Source of the DNA: Hyphomicrobiales bacterium
GTDB lineage: Bacteria > Pseudomonadota > Alphaproteobacteria > Rhizobiales > Rhizobiaceae
Assembly (NCBI GenBank): GCA_900468805.1
Contig: UEIF01000008.1
Location: 62,001-126,000 of the forward strand
Direction of reading: 5' to 3'
DNA length: 64,000 bases
Shown here: positions 36,365 through 45,062 of the stretch, piece by piece
How the letters are laid out: each line of letters starts with the position of its first letter
Position numbering within the stretch: position 1 is the stretch's first letter
The notes under the pieces: model-generated
The model's input: the letters and a program-made list of their open reading frames with translations, nothing else
Told to the model about the DNA's origin: nothing
Databases searched by the model: none
Translations under genes and position numbers: made by a program

Positions 36365-37953
36365 GGGACGGTCGCGTTTCCAGTGCTCCTCCAGAGACCG
36401 CGAGCCTTCGGGCATGGATCTCCGTCGCTGGGTGCATGATTGGCGCGTTGATCGCGGTCCTCGATATTCAGGTGACCAACTCCTCATTGCGGGAGATAGA
36501 AGGCGGCATAGGTACGGGATCGGAGAACGGCACTTGGATCTCCACGTCCTATCTGATCGGCGAAATTATAATGATCCCTCTCACAGATTTCATGAGCCGC
36601 GTTTTTTCGTTTAGACGGTTCCTGCTTGGCTGCTTGGGACTCTTCCTTTTCTTTTCGATGGGCTGCGCCTTTGCGACGAATCTTACCGAGATGATCATCC
36701 TCCGGGGCCTTCAAGGATTCACCGGAGGAGTAATGATTCCCATGGCTTTCACTCGTGTGCTTACGACCATTCCGTTACGGCAGCAGCCCGTCGGACTTGC
36801 GGCCTTCGCGCTGACGGCGACGTTCGGCCCTGCGATCGGACCAACGATTGGCGGATATCTGACGGAAAACTATGGCTGGCAGTACATCTTCTTCATCAAT
36901 CTCGTTCCCGGTGCGGTGATGTACGCGTTGCTACATCCCACCTTGGAACGGCAGGCGATGAACCTGTTCCTCCTCAGGGAAGGGGACTGGCTAGGGATTG
37001 GATTCATGGCCGTGGGCCTCGCAGCCTTACAGACCGTGCTCGACGAAGGCAATCAGGTTGGCTGGTTCGGATCACCCCACATTGTACACCTATCCATCGT
37101 TGCGGCTGTCTGCTTGACAATCTTCATCGTCGTAGAATTGAGCGTCGAGAAGCCTGCAGTTCACCTTCGCCTGCTGAGAATGCGAAACTTTGGGCTAGGG
37201 ACGACCGCGAACGTGCTCGTGGGGTTTGCGCTTTTCGGGTCGATATACGTCCTTCCGGCTTTTTTGACGGAAGTGCAAGGCTATAACGCGGAGCAAACCG
37301 GCATCGTACTTGCCTGGGCGGGTATGCCGCAACTTCTGATAATTCCTCTGGTCCCATTTCTGCAGCGCTTCGTCGATCCGCGTGCGATTGTCTGCGCGGG
37401 TCTGTCGATATTCGCCCTAAGCTGTCTGATGAACACTCATCTAAGCTCCAACGACGGCGGAGACCAGTTCATGATGACCAACATCGTGCGCGCCGTAGGG
37501 CAAGCGATACTGATCGCGCCCCTAGCTGCAATCGCCATGATCGGAATTCCCGAAGACGAAGCCGGTGCGGCATCGGGACTATTCAATATGATGCGTAGTC
37601 TTGGCGGCGCTGTGGGGACGGCCGCGCTTGCCACCCTCATCACAGAGCGTGAACAATTCCATTCCAATATCATAGGCCAATCCGTCACGCCCTACGGCTA
37701 CACGGTCGATCAATTCGTTGCCAGCATGCAGCGGTATTTCTTGCAGCATGGGGCTGGCACCGCAGAAGTTGCTCGACACGAGGCGCAAGTCCTTGTCGCG
37801 AAGCTGATCTCGAGGCAGGCGCTCGTCATGGCGATCTCGGATGCGTTCCTCGTCATGGGTGCTGTGATTTTGACTGCAGCGATTTTTGTCGTCATGACCC
37901 GTCGCAGAGCGATGGCAAAACCGTCGGCCAATGCCGTCGCCAATAGAGGATGA
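36361..37953 (+). CDS. emrB: DHA2 family MFS efflux transporter (EmrB/QacA-like)
   Basis: A 530-residue transporter with about 14 membrane segments. DHA2 markers are VLDIQVTNSSLREIEGG in the first helix region, WISTSYLIGEIIMIP, motif C-like FGPAIGPTIGGYL, and NYGWQYIFFINL. It overlaps the EmrA-like gene by four bases, so it works with that adaptor to export toxic compounds from the inner membrane. Six bases separate its stop from the DUF488 gene, so the operon may continue. Confidence 0.92.
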   Translation: MRDGRVSSAPPETASLRAWISVAGCMIGALIAVLDIQVTNSSLREIEGGIGTGSENGTWISTSYLIGEIIMIPLTDFMSRVFSFRRFLLGCLGLFLFFSMGCAFATNLTEMIILRGLQGFTGGVMIPMAFTRVLTTIPLRQQPVGLAAFALTATFGPAIGPTIGGYLTENYGWQYIFFINLVPGAVMYALLHPTLERQAMNLFLLREGDWLGIGFMAVGLAALQTVLDEGNQVGWFGSPHIVHLSIVAAVCLTIFIVVELSVEKPAVHLRLLRMRNFGLGTTANVLVGFALFGSIYVLPAFLTEVQGYNAEQTGIVLAWAGMPQLLIIPLVPFLQRFVDPRAIVCAGLSIFALSCLMNTHLSSNDGGDQFMMTNIVRAVGQAILIAPLAAIAMIGIPEDEAGAASGLFNMMRSLGGAVGTAALATLITEREQFHSNIIGQSVTPYGYTVDQFVASMQRYFLQHGAGTAEVARHEAQVLVAKLISRQALVMAISDAFLVMGAVILTAAIFVVMTRRRAMAKPSANAVANRG

Positions 37954-37959
37954 TTGCCA

Positions 37960-38367
37960 ATGATGCTACAAATCAAGAGGATCTATGATCCGCCCAGCCC
38001 CTTCGATGGAGATAGGATACTAGTCGATCGTCTTTGGCCCCGTGGGGTTTCAAAGAAGGCAGCACGTCTCAATTCGTGGCTCAAGGATGTAGCCCCGACC
38101 CCCGAACTACGAGAGTGGTTTGATCACCGGACGGATCGTTGGGCGGAATTCGAGAAGAGATACCGAACCGAGCTGCTTCACAACCAAGCGTTCAACGACC
38201 TCTGCAAGTTCGCTGAAGGGCATGATATCACCCTGCTTTACGGCGCAAAGGATCACGATCACAACCACGCTCTGGTTTTGGCAAGCGCGATACAGGCGAC
38301 ATTAGGCGCGACCGAACAGGTCGGCGACTTCCAGGACAATTCGACTGGCGCGATGCTTCGCGCCTAA
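37960..38367 (+). CDS. DUF488 family protein (YeaO type)
   Basis: A 135-residue protein of the DUF488/YeaO type, marked by KRIYDPPSPFDGDRILVDRL, WPRGVSK and the terminal ITLLYGAKDHDHNHALVLA. The function is unknown; the family is often found in stress or redox neighbourhoods. The first ATG of an ATGATG pair is taken, with AGAGGA nine bases upstream. It follows the efflux gene by six bases. It is a distant relative of the DUF488 protein at 44304-44834. Confidence 0.85.
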   Translation: MMLQIKRIYDPPSPFDGDRILVDRLWPRGVSKKAARLNSWLKDVAPTPELREWFDHRTDRWAEFEKRYRTELLHNQAFNDLCKFAEGHDITLLYGAKDHDHNHALVLASAIQATLGATEQVGDFQDNSTGAMLRA

Positions 38368-38469
38368 GTGAGGTGGACCAGAGTATAGGTCGGTTAGAAC
38401 TGAAGCACGATCCCCGAGGTTTTGGTTCCGGAACCGCCGCCCGTTATCAATCTGCTAGGACTACCATCG

Positions 38470-38808
38470 ATGCTACACCGAGCTTTTGTCATCTGCCTTG
38501 GTTTTGCTGCAAGCTCAACAATGCCGATCGCGGCTCGTGCAGGGATGAATCACGTGGTTCCATTCACGGGGTCTGAAGTGTCACTTTCGTTTTCATACAA
38601 TGTAAAACTCTCCGGCTCTCATTTTGATCTCCGGGACAGCGAGGGTCGGGAGGTCGTCTGCGCGGGCGTTCGACAGGGCGATGAAGAAGGCGAGGTGATT
38701 ATTGTCACGCATGATCGCCTCGAGCCGGGGAGCTACACGCTCACCTGGCAGGTTTCGCTGACCCGCAGCAGCGATAAAGGCAGCCTATCGTTCGAAATTT
38801 CAAACTGA
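38470..38808 (+). CDS. Secreted CopC-like domain protein
   Basis: A 112-residue protein with a Sec signal (MLHRAFVICLGFAASSTMPI, cleavage near ARA) and a single beta-sandwich resembling CopC: GSEVSLSFSYNVKLSGSHFD, LRDSEGREV, LEPGSYTLTWQVSLT. The His residues that bind copper in true CopC are mostly absent, so metal binding is uncertain. Start 38470 is picked for the signal peptide. It may be a periplasmic copper chaperone relative. Confidence 0.6.
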   Translation: MLHRAFVICLGFAASSTMPIAARAGMNHVVPFTGSEVSLSFSYNVKLSGSHFDLRDSEGREVVCAGVRQGDEEGEVIIVTHDRLEPGSYTLTWQVSLTRSSDKGSLSFEISN

Positions 38809-39309
38809 GACGCAGTCTGCGCTAACAGTGGAACGTGAAGTAACGTTCATCCGTGGTGTTCAGCGTGTTTGTGGCACGCGACCGTAGCGATCTTTTCGAT
38901 ATCCAATACCACGCTCCTAAAGTAGCGCACCTCCAATCAGCGGCATCCGCTTTCTTTCTCTTTGTTGGCCGGGTATTGGCATCGGCAACGCAGTCTGCTG
39001 GATGGGTTCCAATCCCTGGTCATCAGACGAGTTTGCCGATTTCCCGCACTGAGTTGCGTACTCCCAGGCGGCATTAGCAGGAGAACTCACTCGGACTTAC
39101 CTGAGACGACGATGTAGTAGAGAAAATATCATACCATCGTGCAGGTTACTTTCTCCCAAGGGTGATGAACCTCGCCTCCCGAGATAATTCAGATCCAGTT
39201 TTTTTCTTGATAGGATTCCTTACAACGGTCGAAAACGACGGCGCCTTCGACGTGTCAACGCCGCCTGCACCGACCCGAGCCATTGTCAAAGATTCAAGGA
39301 TCAACAGTG
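38809..39309. other. Intergenic region, no supported gene
   Basis: About 500 bases with only short, signature-free frames on both strands. The stretch near 39110-39190 is AT-richer and is the likely promoter area for the gene at 39310. Confidence 0.35.
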
Positions 39310-39873
39310 ATGTCTCGCTCGAACGATCATGCAACAGTCTTGTCAGCTTTGACTCGCTCGACGCCCGGCCCCCGATCGAAAGTAGTCACCTCTCGAGCTG
39401 CGCGCCTGCTGACATCTCTATTAATAAGTGTATCTCCTGCGAGCGCAGCAGAGTTGAAATGCCCAGAGCTCGGCGACTTAAGAACCCCATCGCTTGGTGT
39501 GGCTATCGACGGCTTATTGCCTCGAGGTCAGTTACTGCAGCAGCCGGACAAACTTGCCTCCGCGGCCACCCTCATGCGGGAACACGGCTTCTCTTCAAAC
39601 AATGCGATCAACCACCTGATCGCACTGTACTGCCCAGCGGTCGCCGTAGAAGCCGATCTTTCGATGCAGGAAAAGATTGCACTGGTTCGCGATTTCGCTG
39701 CCGAAGCCACGAAGGCAGTGTTTGCAAGCGAGAGCGTGGACGACATTATTTTCGATGTGCCTCTCAGCCCCGACCTGGTGGAGCAAGTCAAGGAACTTGC
39801 AGGTCATGCCGGTTTATCGGTCGATCAATGGATCGCCGCCGTTGTCGCGGATACCGCCCGACAGCGGCCTTGA
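39310..39873 (+). CDS. Unrecognised secreted protein
   Basis: A 187-residue protein. The N-terminus is long and basic, followed by AARLLTSLLISVSPASAAEL, which reads as a signal peptide with cleavage near ASA. The mature domain is mainly helical, with LKCPELGDLRTPS near its start and IALYCPAVAVEADLSMQEK in the middle; the two Cys may pair. No family is recognised. AAGGA precedes the ATG by ten bases. It is followed closely by the HdeD-like gene. Confidence 0.55.
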   Translation: MSRSNDHATVLSALTRSTPGPRSKVVTSRAARLLTSLLISVSPASAAELKCPELGDLRTPSLGVAIDGLLPRGQLLQQPDKLASAATLMREHGFSSNNAINHLIALYCPAVAVEADLSMQEKIALVRDFAAEATKAVFASESVDDIIFDVPLSPDLVEQVKELAGHAGLSVDQWIAAVVADTARQRP

Positions 39874-39945
39874 ACGCGAACCGCTCTACAGGAAAGCCAA
39901 TCACCGCCTCGTGCGCCCAAACCTCCGATCCAAAGGAAATCGAAC

Positions 39946-40536
39946 ATGTCCACGATAACGGGTTCTAAATCCAGGAAAACCCTGTCGCAGTTGGAGGACC
40001 AGTGGGGTTGGTTCGCCGCCCTCGGCATCGGGATGTTGGTCGCTGGGGGTATCGCTAGCGCCAACCTATTCGCGTCCACACTGGCGTCGGTTCTGTATAT
40101 CGCCGTGATGATGCTCGTCGCCGGTGGCATGCAAATACTGCATTCGTTCACTGCCCGAGATTGGAAGCATAGCATCGTTTTTCTGCTCACAGGCCTTCTG
40201 TACGCGATCGCTGGGATGCTTGCTGTCTACGACCCAGTATTCTCGGCCCTCGGAATTACGATCGGCGTTGGGGCGCTGCTTGTTGGCTCTGGTCTTTTCA
40301 GAGCGATATCGGGTGTCATGAACCGCAGCGGGAAGGGTTGGGGTTGGATCGTCGCCAGCGGCTGCCTGACATTCGTAATCGGCGCGTATCTTCTTCTTCA
40401 GCCGCTCGTTGGGCTCTGGTTCCTCGGTGCGTTGCTTACGGTCGATCTCATATTTCAAGGCTGGGGCTTCGTAGCCTTTGCTCTAGGGCTTCGTTCTCGA
40501 AGGCGCGCCAGCCTGAGTGCCGCGCGCCATGCGTAA
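39946..40536 (+). CDS. HdeD family (DUF308) membrane protein
   Basis: A 196-residue inner-membrane protein with six hydrophobic segments in repeated pairs: WFAALGIGMLVAGGIASANL, VLYIAVMMLVAGGMQILHSF, FLLTGLLYAIAGMLAVYDP and three more. This is the DUF308/HdeD pattern. In enterobacteria HdeD supports acid resistance at high density, and hdeD homologues occur in stress-tolerance islands. AAGGAA lies seven bases before the ATG. It precedes the CDC48-like gene by 85 bases and may share its transcript. Confidence 0.85.
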   Translation: MSTITGSKSRKTLSQLEDQWGWFAALGIGMLVAGGIASANLFASTLASVLYIAVMMLVAGGMQILHSFTARDWKHSIVFLLTGLLYAIAGMLAVYDPVFSALGITIGVGALLVGSGLFRAISGVMNRSGKGWGWIVASGCLTFVIGAYLLLQPLVGLWFLGALLTVDLIFQGWGFVAFALGLRSRRRASLSAARHA

Positions 40537-40621
40537 GCGCTCGTACACATCACGCAGCAGGCTATCTCCGCTCTTCGGTTCACTCTCGAATTCACTCGTA
40601 TAAACTTCGAAAGGATCTGCT

Positions 40622-42895
40622 ATGTCTGTGAACGACCCGGTCATCAGTCTTCAGGTCGCAAACATTAGGCCCGAGGATTCGGGAGCGAGTATAGCTCGCT
40701 TGACGAAGAATTCGATGGCGGACATTGGCGTCTCCGAAGGAGAAATCGTCGAACTCGTAGGAAAGCGGCACACGGCCGCGATCGCTATGCGCCCCTATCC
40801 GGAAGACGAGGGACTCAACGTCGTTCGTCTTGATGGCCTTCAGCGTATAAATGCGGGCGTTTCCAGCGGGGATCACGTCGAAATTCGAAGGTCCGAGGTG
40901 AAAAAGGCGACCAAGGTCGTTCTTGCGCCGGCGCAGAAGAATTTGGTCCTCCAAGGGTCGGGGGATGCCCTCCAACGGACGTTTCTGCTTCGACCGATGG
41001 TCGTGGGGGACGTGATATCTACGTCCGTCCAGCAGCGCATCAACAGGCCAGGGTTATCCGATGACATCATGCGCGGATTCCTTGAGTTGCCCACCTATGG
41101 CCTTCAGGAAATCAGGCTTGTTGTCGTTTCGACGACGCCACGCGGCGTGGTGCAGATGTCAGAGGACACCAGGGTGGAATTGCGTTCGCAGTTCGAGGAA
41201 CCAAAAGACTCCCGAAGGGCTGACGTGACCTACGACGACATCGGGGGACTTGGCTCGTCGATCGGACAAGTTCGCGAAATGATCGAACTCCCACTTCGCC
41301 ACCCGGAACTTTTCCAACGCCTCGGCATCGATCCTCCAAAGGGAGTTCTCCTCTACGGCCCTCCCGGAACAGGAAAGACGCTCTTGGCGAGAGCGGTGGC
41401 GAACGAGACTGAGGCGCAGTTCTTCCATATCGCCGGGCCCGAGATCATGGGCAGCAAATACGGGGAGTCTGAAGAACGCCTCAGACAGGTATTCCAAGAA
41501 GCGTCCCAGAATGCGCCATCGATCGTCTTCATCGACGAGATTGATTCGATCGCGCCAAAGCGGGAGCAAGTGACTGGCGAGCTCGAGCGGCGCATCGTCG
41601 CCCAGCTCCTCACATTGATGGATGGCCTGGAACCCAGGCAGAACATCGTGGTGATCGGAGCAACGAACCGCCGCGACGCGATCGACGAGGCACTTCGGCG
41701 TCCAGGCCGATTTGATCGAGAGATCGTCATCGGCGTGCCAGATCAGGCCGGTCGTCGAGAAGTTCTCGCAATCCACACGCGCGGTATGCCGCTTGCAGAG
41801 GGTACCGACCTCGATGAGATTGCTAGAACCACCTATGGATTTGTCGGAGCGGATCTTGGCGCACTGGTCCGCGAGGCGGCCATGGATGCCCTTCGGCGGG
41901 TCTTACCGAACATCAATCTTCGCGAAGGAATTCCTTCGGAGGTTCTCGAAAAGCTTTCCGTTACACAAACAGATTTTCTGTCCGCACTTAAGCGCATTCA
42001 ACCTTCGGCCCTTCGAGAGATAATGATACAGGCGCCCAACGTTCGGTGGGGAGACGTCGGCGGCCTAGACGATGCTCAACAGAAACTCCGAGAAGGCGTA
42101 GAACTTCCGTTACGATCGGCCCAAGCATTCAAGCGGCTCGGCATCCGACCGGCGAAGGGATTTCTCCTGTACGGTCCACCCGGCACCGGGAAGACCTTGC
42201 TCGCGAAGGCGGTGGCGTGTGAAGCGGAAGCAAATTTCGTTGCAACGAAGTCCTCAGATCTCCTTTCCAAATGGTACGGGGAGTCGGAGCAGCAGATATC
42301 CCGGCTATTCGAACGCGCGAGGCAGGTCGCACCCACTGTCGTGTTCATTGACGAGATCGACTCCCTGGCTCCGGCAAGGGGAAGCGCCCTCGGAGATCCG
42401 GGCGTCACCGACCGGGTGGTGAATACACTTCTTGCCGAGATGGATGGACTTGAAGACATGCAGGGTGTCGTCGTCATGGCTGCGACCAACCGTCCGAACC
42501 TTCTTGATCCTGCGCTCCTGCGACCAGGTCGCTTCGACGAGCTTGTCTACGTTCCAGTGCCAGATGTCAAAGGACGCCGCAAGATCCTAAGCATCCACAC
42601 CAAGAAGATGCCGCTGGCCGATGACGTGGATCTCGATTTTTTGGCCGAGCAAACGCTACGATACACCGGCGCCGACCTCGAGGATCTGACACGGCGCGCT
42701 GGTTTGCTGGCGTTGAGACGATCGCTTAACGCGAGCAGTGTTACGTCGGACGACTTCGAGAGGGCACTGCAGGAGGTTCGCCCGTCTGTGACTCCTGAAG
42801 CGGAGCGCGAGTACGAAGGTATGCTGCGCACGCTCAGGCAACAAGATCCTCAAAGAGGCCAGTTCGGCTTTATGCCGACGAACCGAGAAGCGTGA
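40622..42895 (+). CDS. CDC48/VAT-type AAA+ ATPase
   Basis: A 757-residue bacterial member of the CDC48/p97/VAT family. The N-domain (about 1-190) has the double-psi barrel-like VGISEGEIVEL-type strands. D1 has GPPGTGKT near 247 and VFIDEIDSIAP near 302; D2 has GPPGTGKT near 520 and VFIDEIDSLAP near 576. Arg-finger stretches (RRPGRFD, LRPGRFD) follow each. It should be a hexameric unfoldase threading proteins through its pore. Such genes are rare in bacteria and look archaeal in origin. No protease partner is adjacent, and the archaeal HbYX tail is absent. Confidence 0.93.
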   Translation: MSVNDPVISLQVANIRPEDSGASIARLTKNSMADIGVSEGEIVELVGKRHTAAIAMRPYPEDEGLNVVRLDGLQRINAGVSSGDHVEIRRSEVKKATKVVLAPAQKNLVLQGSGDALQRTFLLRPMVVGDVISTSVQQRINRPGLSDDIMRGFLELPTYGLQEIRLVVVSTTPRGVVQMSEDTRVELRSQFEEPKDSRRADVTYDDIGGLGSSIGQVREMIELPLRHPELFQRLGIDPPKGVLLYGPPGTGKTLLARAVANETEAQFFHIAGPEIMGSKYGESEERLRQVFQEASQNAPSIVFIDEIDSIAPKREQVTGELERRIVAQLLTLMDGLEPRQNIVVIGATNRRDAIDEALRRPGRFDREIVIGVPDQAGRREVLAIHTRGMPLAEGTDLDEIARTTYGFVGADLGALVREAAMDALRRVLPNINLREGIPSEVLEKLSVTQTDFLSALKRIQPSALREIMIQAPNVRWGDVGGLDDAQQKLREGVELPLRSAQAFKRLGIRPAKGFLLYGPPGTGKTLLAKAVACEAEANFVATKSSDLLSKWYGESEQQISRLFERARQVAPTVVFIDEIDSLAPARGSALGDPGVTDRVVNTLLAEMDGLEDMQGVVVMAATNRPNLLDPALLRPGRFDELVYVPVPDVKGRRKILSIHTKKMPLADDVDLDFLAEQTLRYTGADLEDLTRRAGLLALRRSLNASSVTSDDFERALQEVRPSVTPEAEREYEGMLRTLRQQDPQRGQFGFMPTNREA

Positions 42896-43025
42896 GGCCT
42901 GAGCACGCCGACCGAGTATCTGGTCACTGACGCTTTCATCAATGGACCCCGGTACGGCACCCTTTACACGCTTCGCCAGTTTGCGCCCGGCATGAGGTCT
43001 CCTCGCGCCGGTAACTCTTTTGGTG

Positions 43026-43199
43026 TCAATAACTGCACGGCCGTCCGTCGCTGGGAGGAAAGCCATCCTCGCAAGCCGGATTAAGCGGGTGGTTGTGCGC
43101 GGACGGCGTGCTGCCGACGGACGTCGAGGTGCAGGATGACAATAGAAGGGCGAATATCAAAACGATAGCCGCGGTCAGTTGCTTCATGGACTGATTCAT
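43026..43199 (-). CDS. Small lipoprotein
   Basis: A 57-residue protein with a lipoprotein signal: IVLIFALLLSSC places Cys at the lipobox (LLSSC). The mature part is short and polar, with two further Cys (NPACEDGFPP, RPCSY). AAGGAGAT lies five bases before the ATG. It is too short to assign, but the ribosome site and lipobox make it credible. Confidence 0.7.
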   Translation of the reverse strand: MNQSMKQLTAAIVLIFALLLSSCTSTSVGSTPSAHNHPLNPACEDGFPPSDGRPCSY

Positions 43200-43480
43200 T
43201 GGGATCTCCTTGTTGCCGCGCTCGTCCGAACGTTGCATAGGCGAAACGAGCAATTCTCGTCCGCCCTGCGAAGGTCAAAGAGGTCCAACGATCAACGCTT
43301 TGCTGATTAGCGGCGGATGCTGAAAGCGTACTAAGCTGTTTTCGCCCACATAATTAGACTTTCGGGTGTGAAAATGTGCGTTTCATCGAATTTCGTGTCC
43401 TGAGCCAAGACCGTAAAATCCGGGTTGTTCGTCGACGGCGGCGTTCACGTTGTAGCTCATTGCTTAGAAAGGATATCGAC

Positions 43481-44074
43481 ATGCGCAGACTTTTTGGATT
43501 CACAGTAGTGTTAGGCGCTCTCCTATGCCTGCCATCCTTGGCATTTGCTCATACCGGTGTCGGCACCGTTAACGGATTTTATGCAGGTTTCGCCCATCCG
43601 ATTTCTGGCTTGGATCACGTGATCGCGATGGTTCTGGTCGGTTTATATGCCTTCCAAGTGGGGGGGCGCGCGAAATGGGTTGTGCCGGCCACTTTCGTGG
43701 TTTTGATGGCAGTAGGAGGTCTGCTCGGACATCTGGGCGTGCAAGTGCCCTTCGTTGAAGCGGGTATAGCAGTCTCGGTGCTGGCTACGGGGTTGGCTGT
43801 GACATTCGCAGTCGGTCTGCCGACGGTATTGATCGCCACCGTGACGGGATTATTTGCTGTTTTTCACGGATACGTCCACGGGACAGAAATGCCCGATACC
43901 GTTGGGGGCGCCACGTATGCTTTTGGGTTCCTTGTCGCGACGGCGCTACTTCATGGCGTCGGTGCTGGATTCGGAGCTTCAGCAAGAACGAGGTCAGCTG
44001 TCGCCCGCGGCGTTCGATCAATAGGCGCTCTCGCGACATGCGCTGGTGTGGCGATGCTTGCGGGTCTCATCTGA
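43481..44074 (+). CDS. hupE: HupE/UreJ family membrane protein
   Basis: A 197-residue protein with a signal peptide (ALLCLPSLAFA) and the HupE/UreJ pattern AHTGVG, GFAHPISGLDHVIAMV, FHGYVHGTEMP, then GFGASARTRS. The family imports nickel or cobalt in hydrogenase and urease clusters, but neither enzyme is present here. The His and Asp in HPxxGxDH are conserved. The start is at 43481, 12 bases after a weak GAAAGGAT site. Confidence 0.88.
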   Translation: MRRLFGFTVVLGALLCLPSLAFAHTGVGTVNGFYAGFAHPISGLDHVIAMVLVGLYAFQVGGRAKWVVPATFVVLMAVGGLLGHLGVQVPFVEAGIAVSVLATGLAVTFAVGLPTVLIATVTGLFAVFHGYVHGTEMPDTVGGATYAFGFLVATALLHGVGAGFGASARTRSAVARGVRSIGALATCAGVAMLAGLI

Positions 44075-44097
44075 ATGAACGCGCAGAGAGGTTCAAG

Positions 44098-44307
44098 ATG
44101 CCTACATACTCGTTAGGGGATCATGTCACTTGGAATTCTGAGGCCGGCCGCGTGAGCGGCCGGGTCATCAAAGTGCATTTGAACGACTTCACGTTCAAAG
44201 GATACACTCACCACGCCTCCATCGACGATCCTCAATATGAAATCAAAAGCGATGAGACAGAACACGTAGCGGCCCACAAAGAGAGTGCGCTGTCCAGAAA
44301 GGAATGA
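44098..44307 (+). CDS. DUF2945 (hypervirulence-associated Tudor-like) protein
   Basis: A 69-residue protein of the DUF2945/HVA_TUDOR family: SLGDHVTWNSEAGRVSGRVI followed by PQYEIKSDETEHVAAHKESA. It is a small SH3/Tudor-like barrel of unknown binding partner. It overlaps the DUF488 gene by four bases (ATGA), so the two are co-expressed. Confidence 0.85.
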   Translation: MPTYSLGDHVTWNSEAGRVSGRVIKVHLNDFTFKGYTHHASIDDPQYEIKSDETEHVAAHKESALSRKE

Positions 44308-44834
44308 CAGTGGCGTTTTTTACGATCGGGCATTCCAACCGATCACTCGATGACTTCATCGGCATGCTGCTTCCCTTGGCTATCGATCAGCTCGTAGACG
44401 TCAGAGCTTTTCCCAGATCGCGTACCAATCCAGACTTTAACATTGAAACGTTCCCTAACAGGCTCGCGGGTCAAGGGATTGCTTACCAACATTGCCGTGA
44501 CCTCGGCGGTAGGCGAAATCTACAGAAAGGCGTGCCGGGCGAACTCAACTCGTTTTGGCGAAACCAGAGTTTTCACAATTATGCGGACTATGCTCGGTCA
44601 CAGCAGTTTCACCATGCCCTCGACAAATTGGTGGCTCGGGGCAGTTCCAACAACGTCGCGATAATGTGTTCGGAAGCGGCTTGGTGGCGCTGTCACCGGC
44701 GAATAATATCAGATTATCTTATTCTTCGGGGGTGCACGGTACGTCACGTGATGGCAATCGGTCGATACGATGTCGCCGAGCCAAATCCCGGTGCAGTGTT
44801 CACAGAAGATGGCCAAGTTCTATATCCGTCGTAA
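44304..44834 (+). CDS. DUF488 family protein
   Basis: A 176-residue DUF488 protein with the family motifs FFTIGHSNRS, DVRAFPRSR, CRDLGGRR and CSEAAWWRCHRR. The invariant Cys, Arg and His cluster suggests an enzyme, possibly acting on nucleic acid or a nucleotide, but none has been established. It is translationally coupled to the DUF2945 gene. A shorter, YeaO-type relative is at 37960. Confidence 0.88.
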   Translation: MTVAFFTIGHSNRSLDDFIGMLLPLAIDQLVDVRAFPRSRTNPDFNIETFPNRLAGQGIAYQHCRDLGGRRNLQKGVPGELNSFWRNQSFHNYADYARSQQFHHALDKLVARGSSNNVAIMCSEAAWWRCHRRIISDYLILRGCTVRHVMAIGRYDVAEPNPGAVFTEDGQVLYPS

Positions 44835-45062
44835 CCATCCGGCGTTCATGGCGCGTCCTGCATAATGACTCTCGACGAACTTTTCACTTGATCGCGATCC
44901 TGAGGCATCGTCGCCCAAACGTCCTACGCTTCTAGGCCTATGGACAGTATTTTTCGCCAAGTGCTGTCGGTAGATTCGGCTCGAACGCAGAAAGCGTCTC
45001 GGCCATTCGCGTGGTAACGCGATGGATTCCTCAGCGTCCTTTCCAGCATCAGGAGCACTTAC

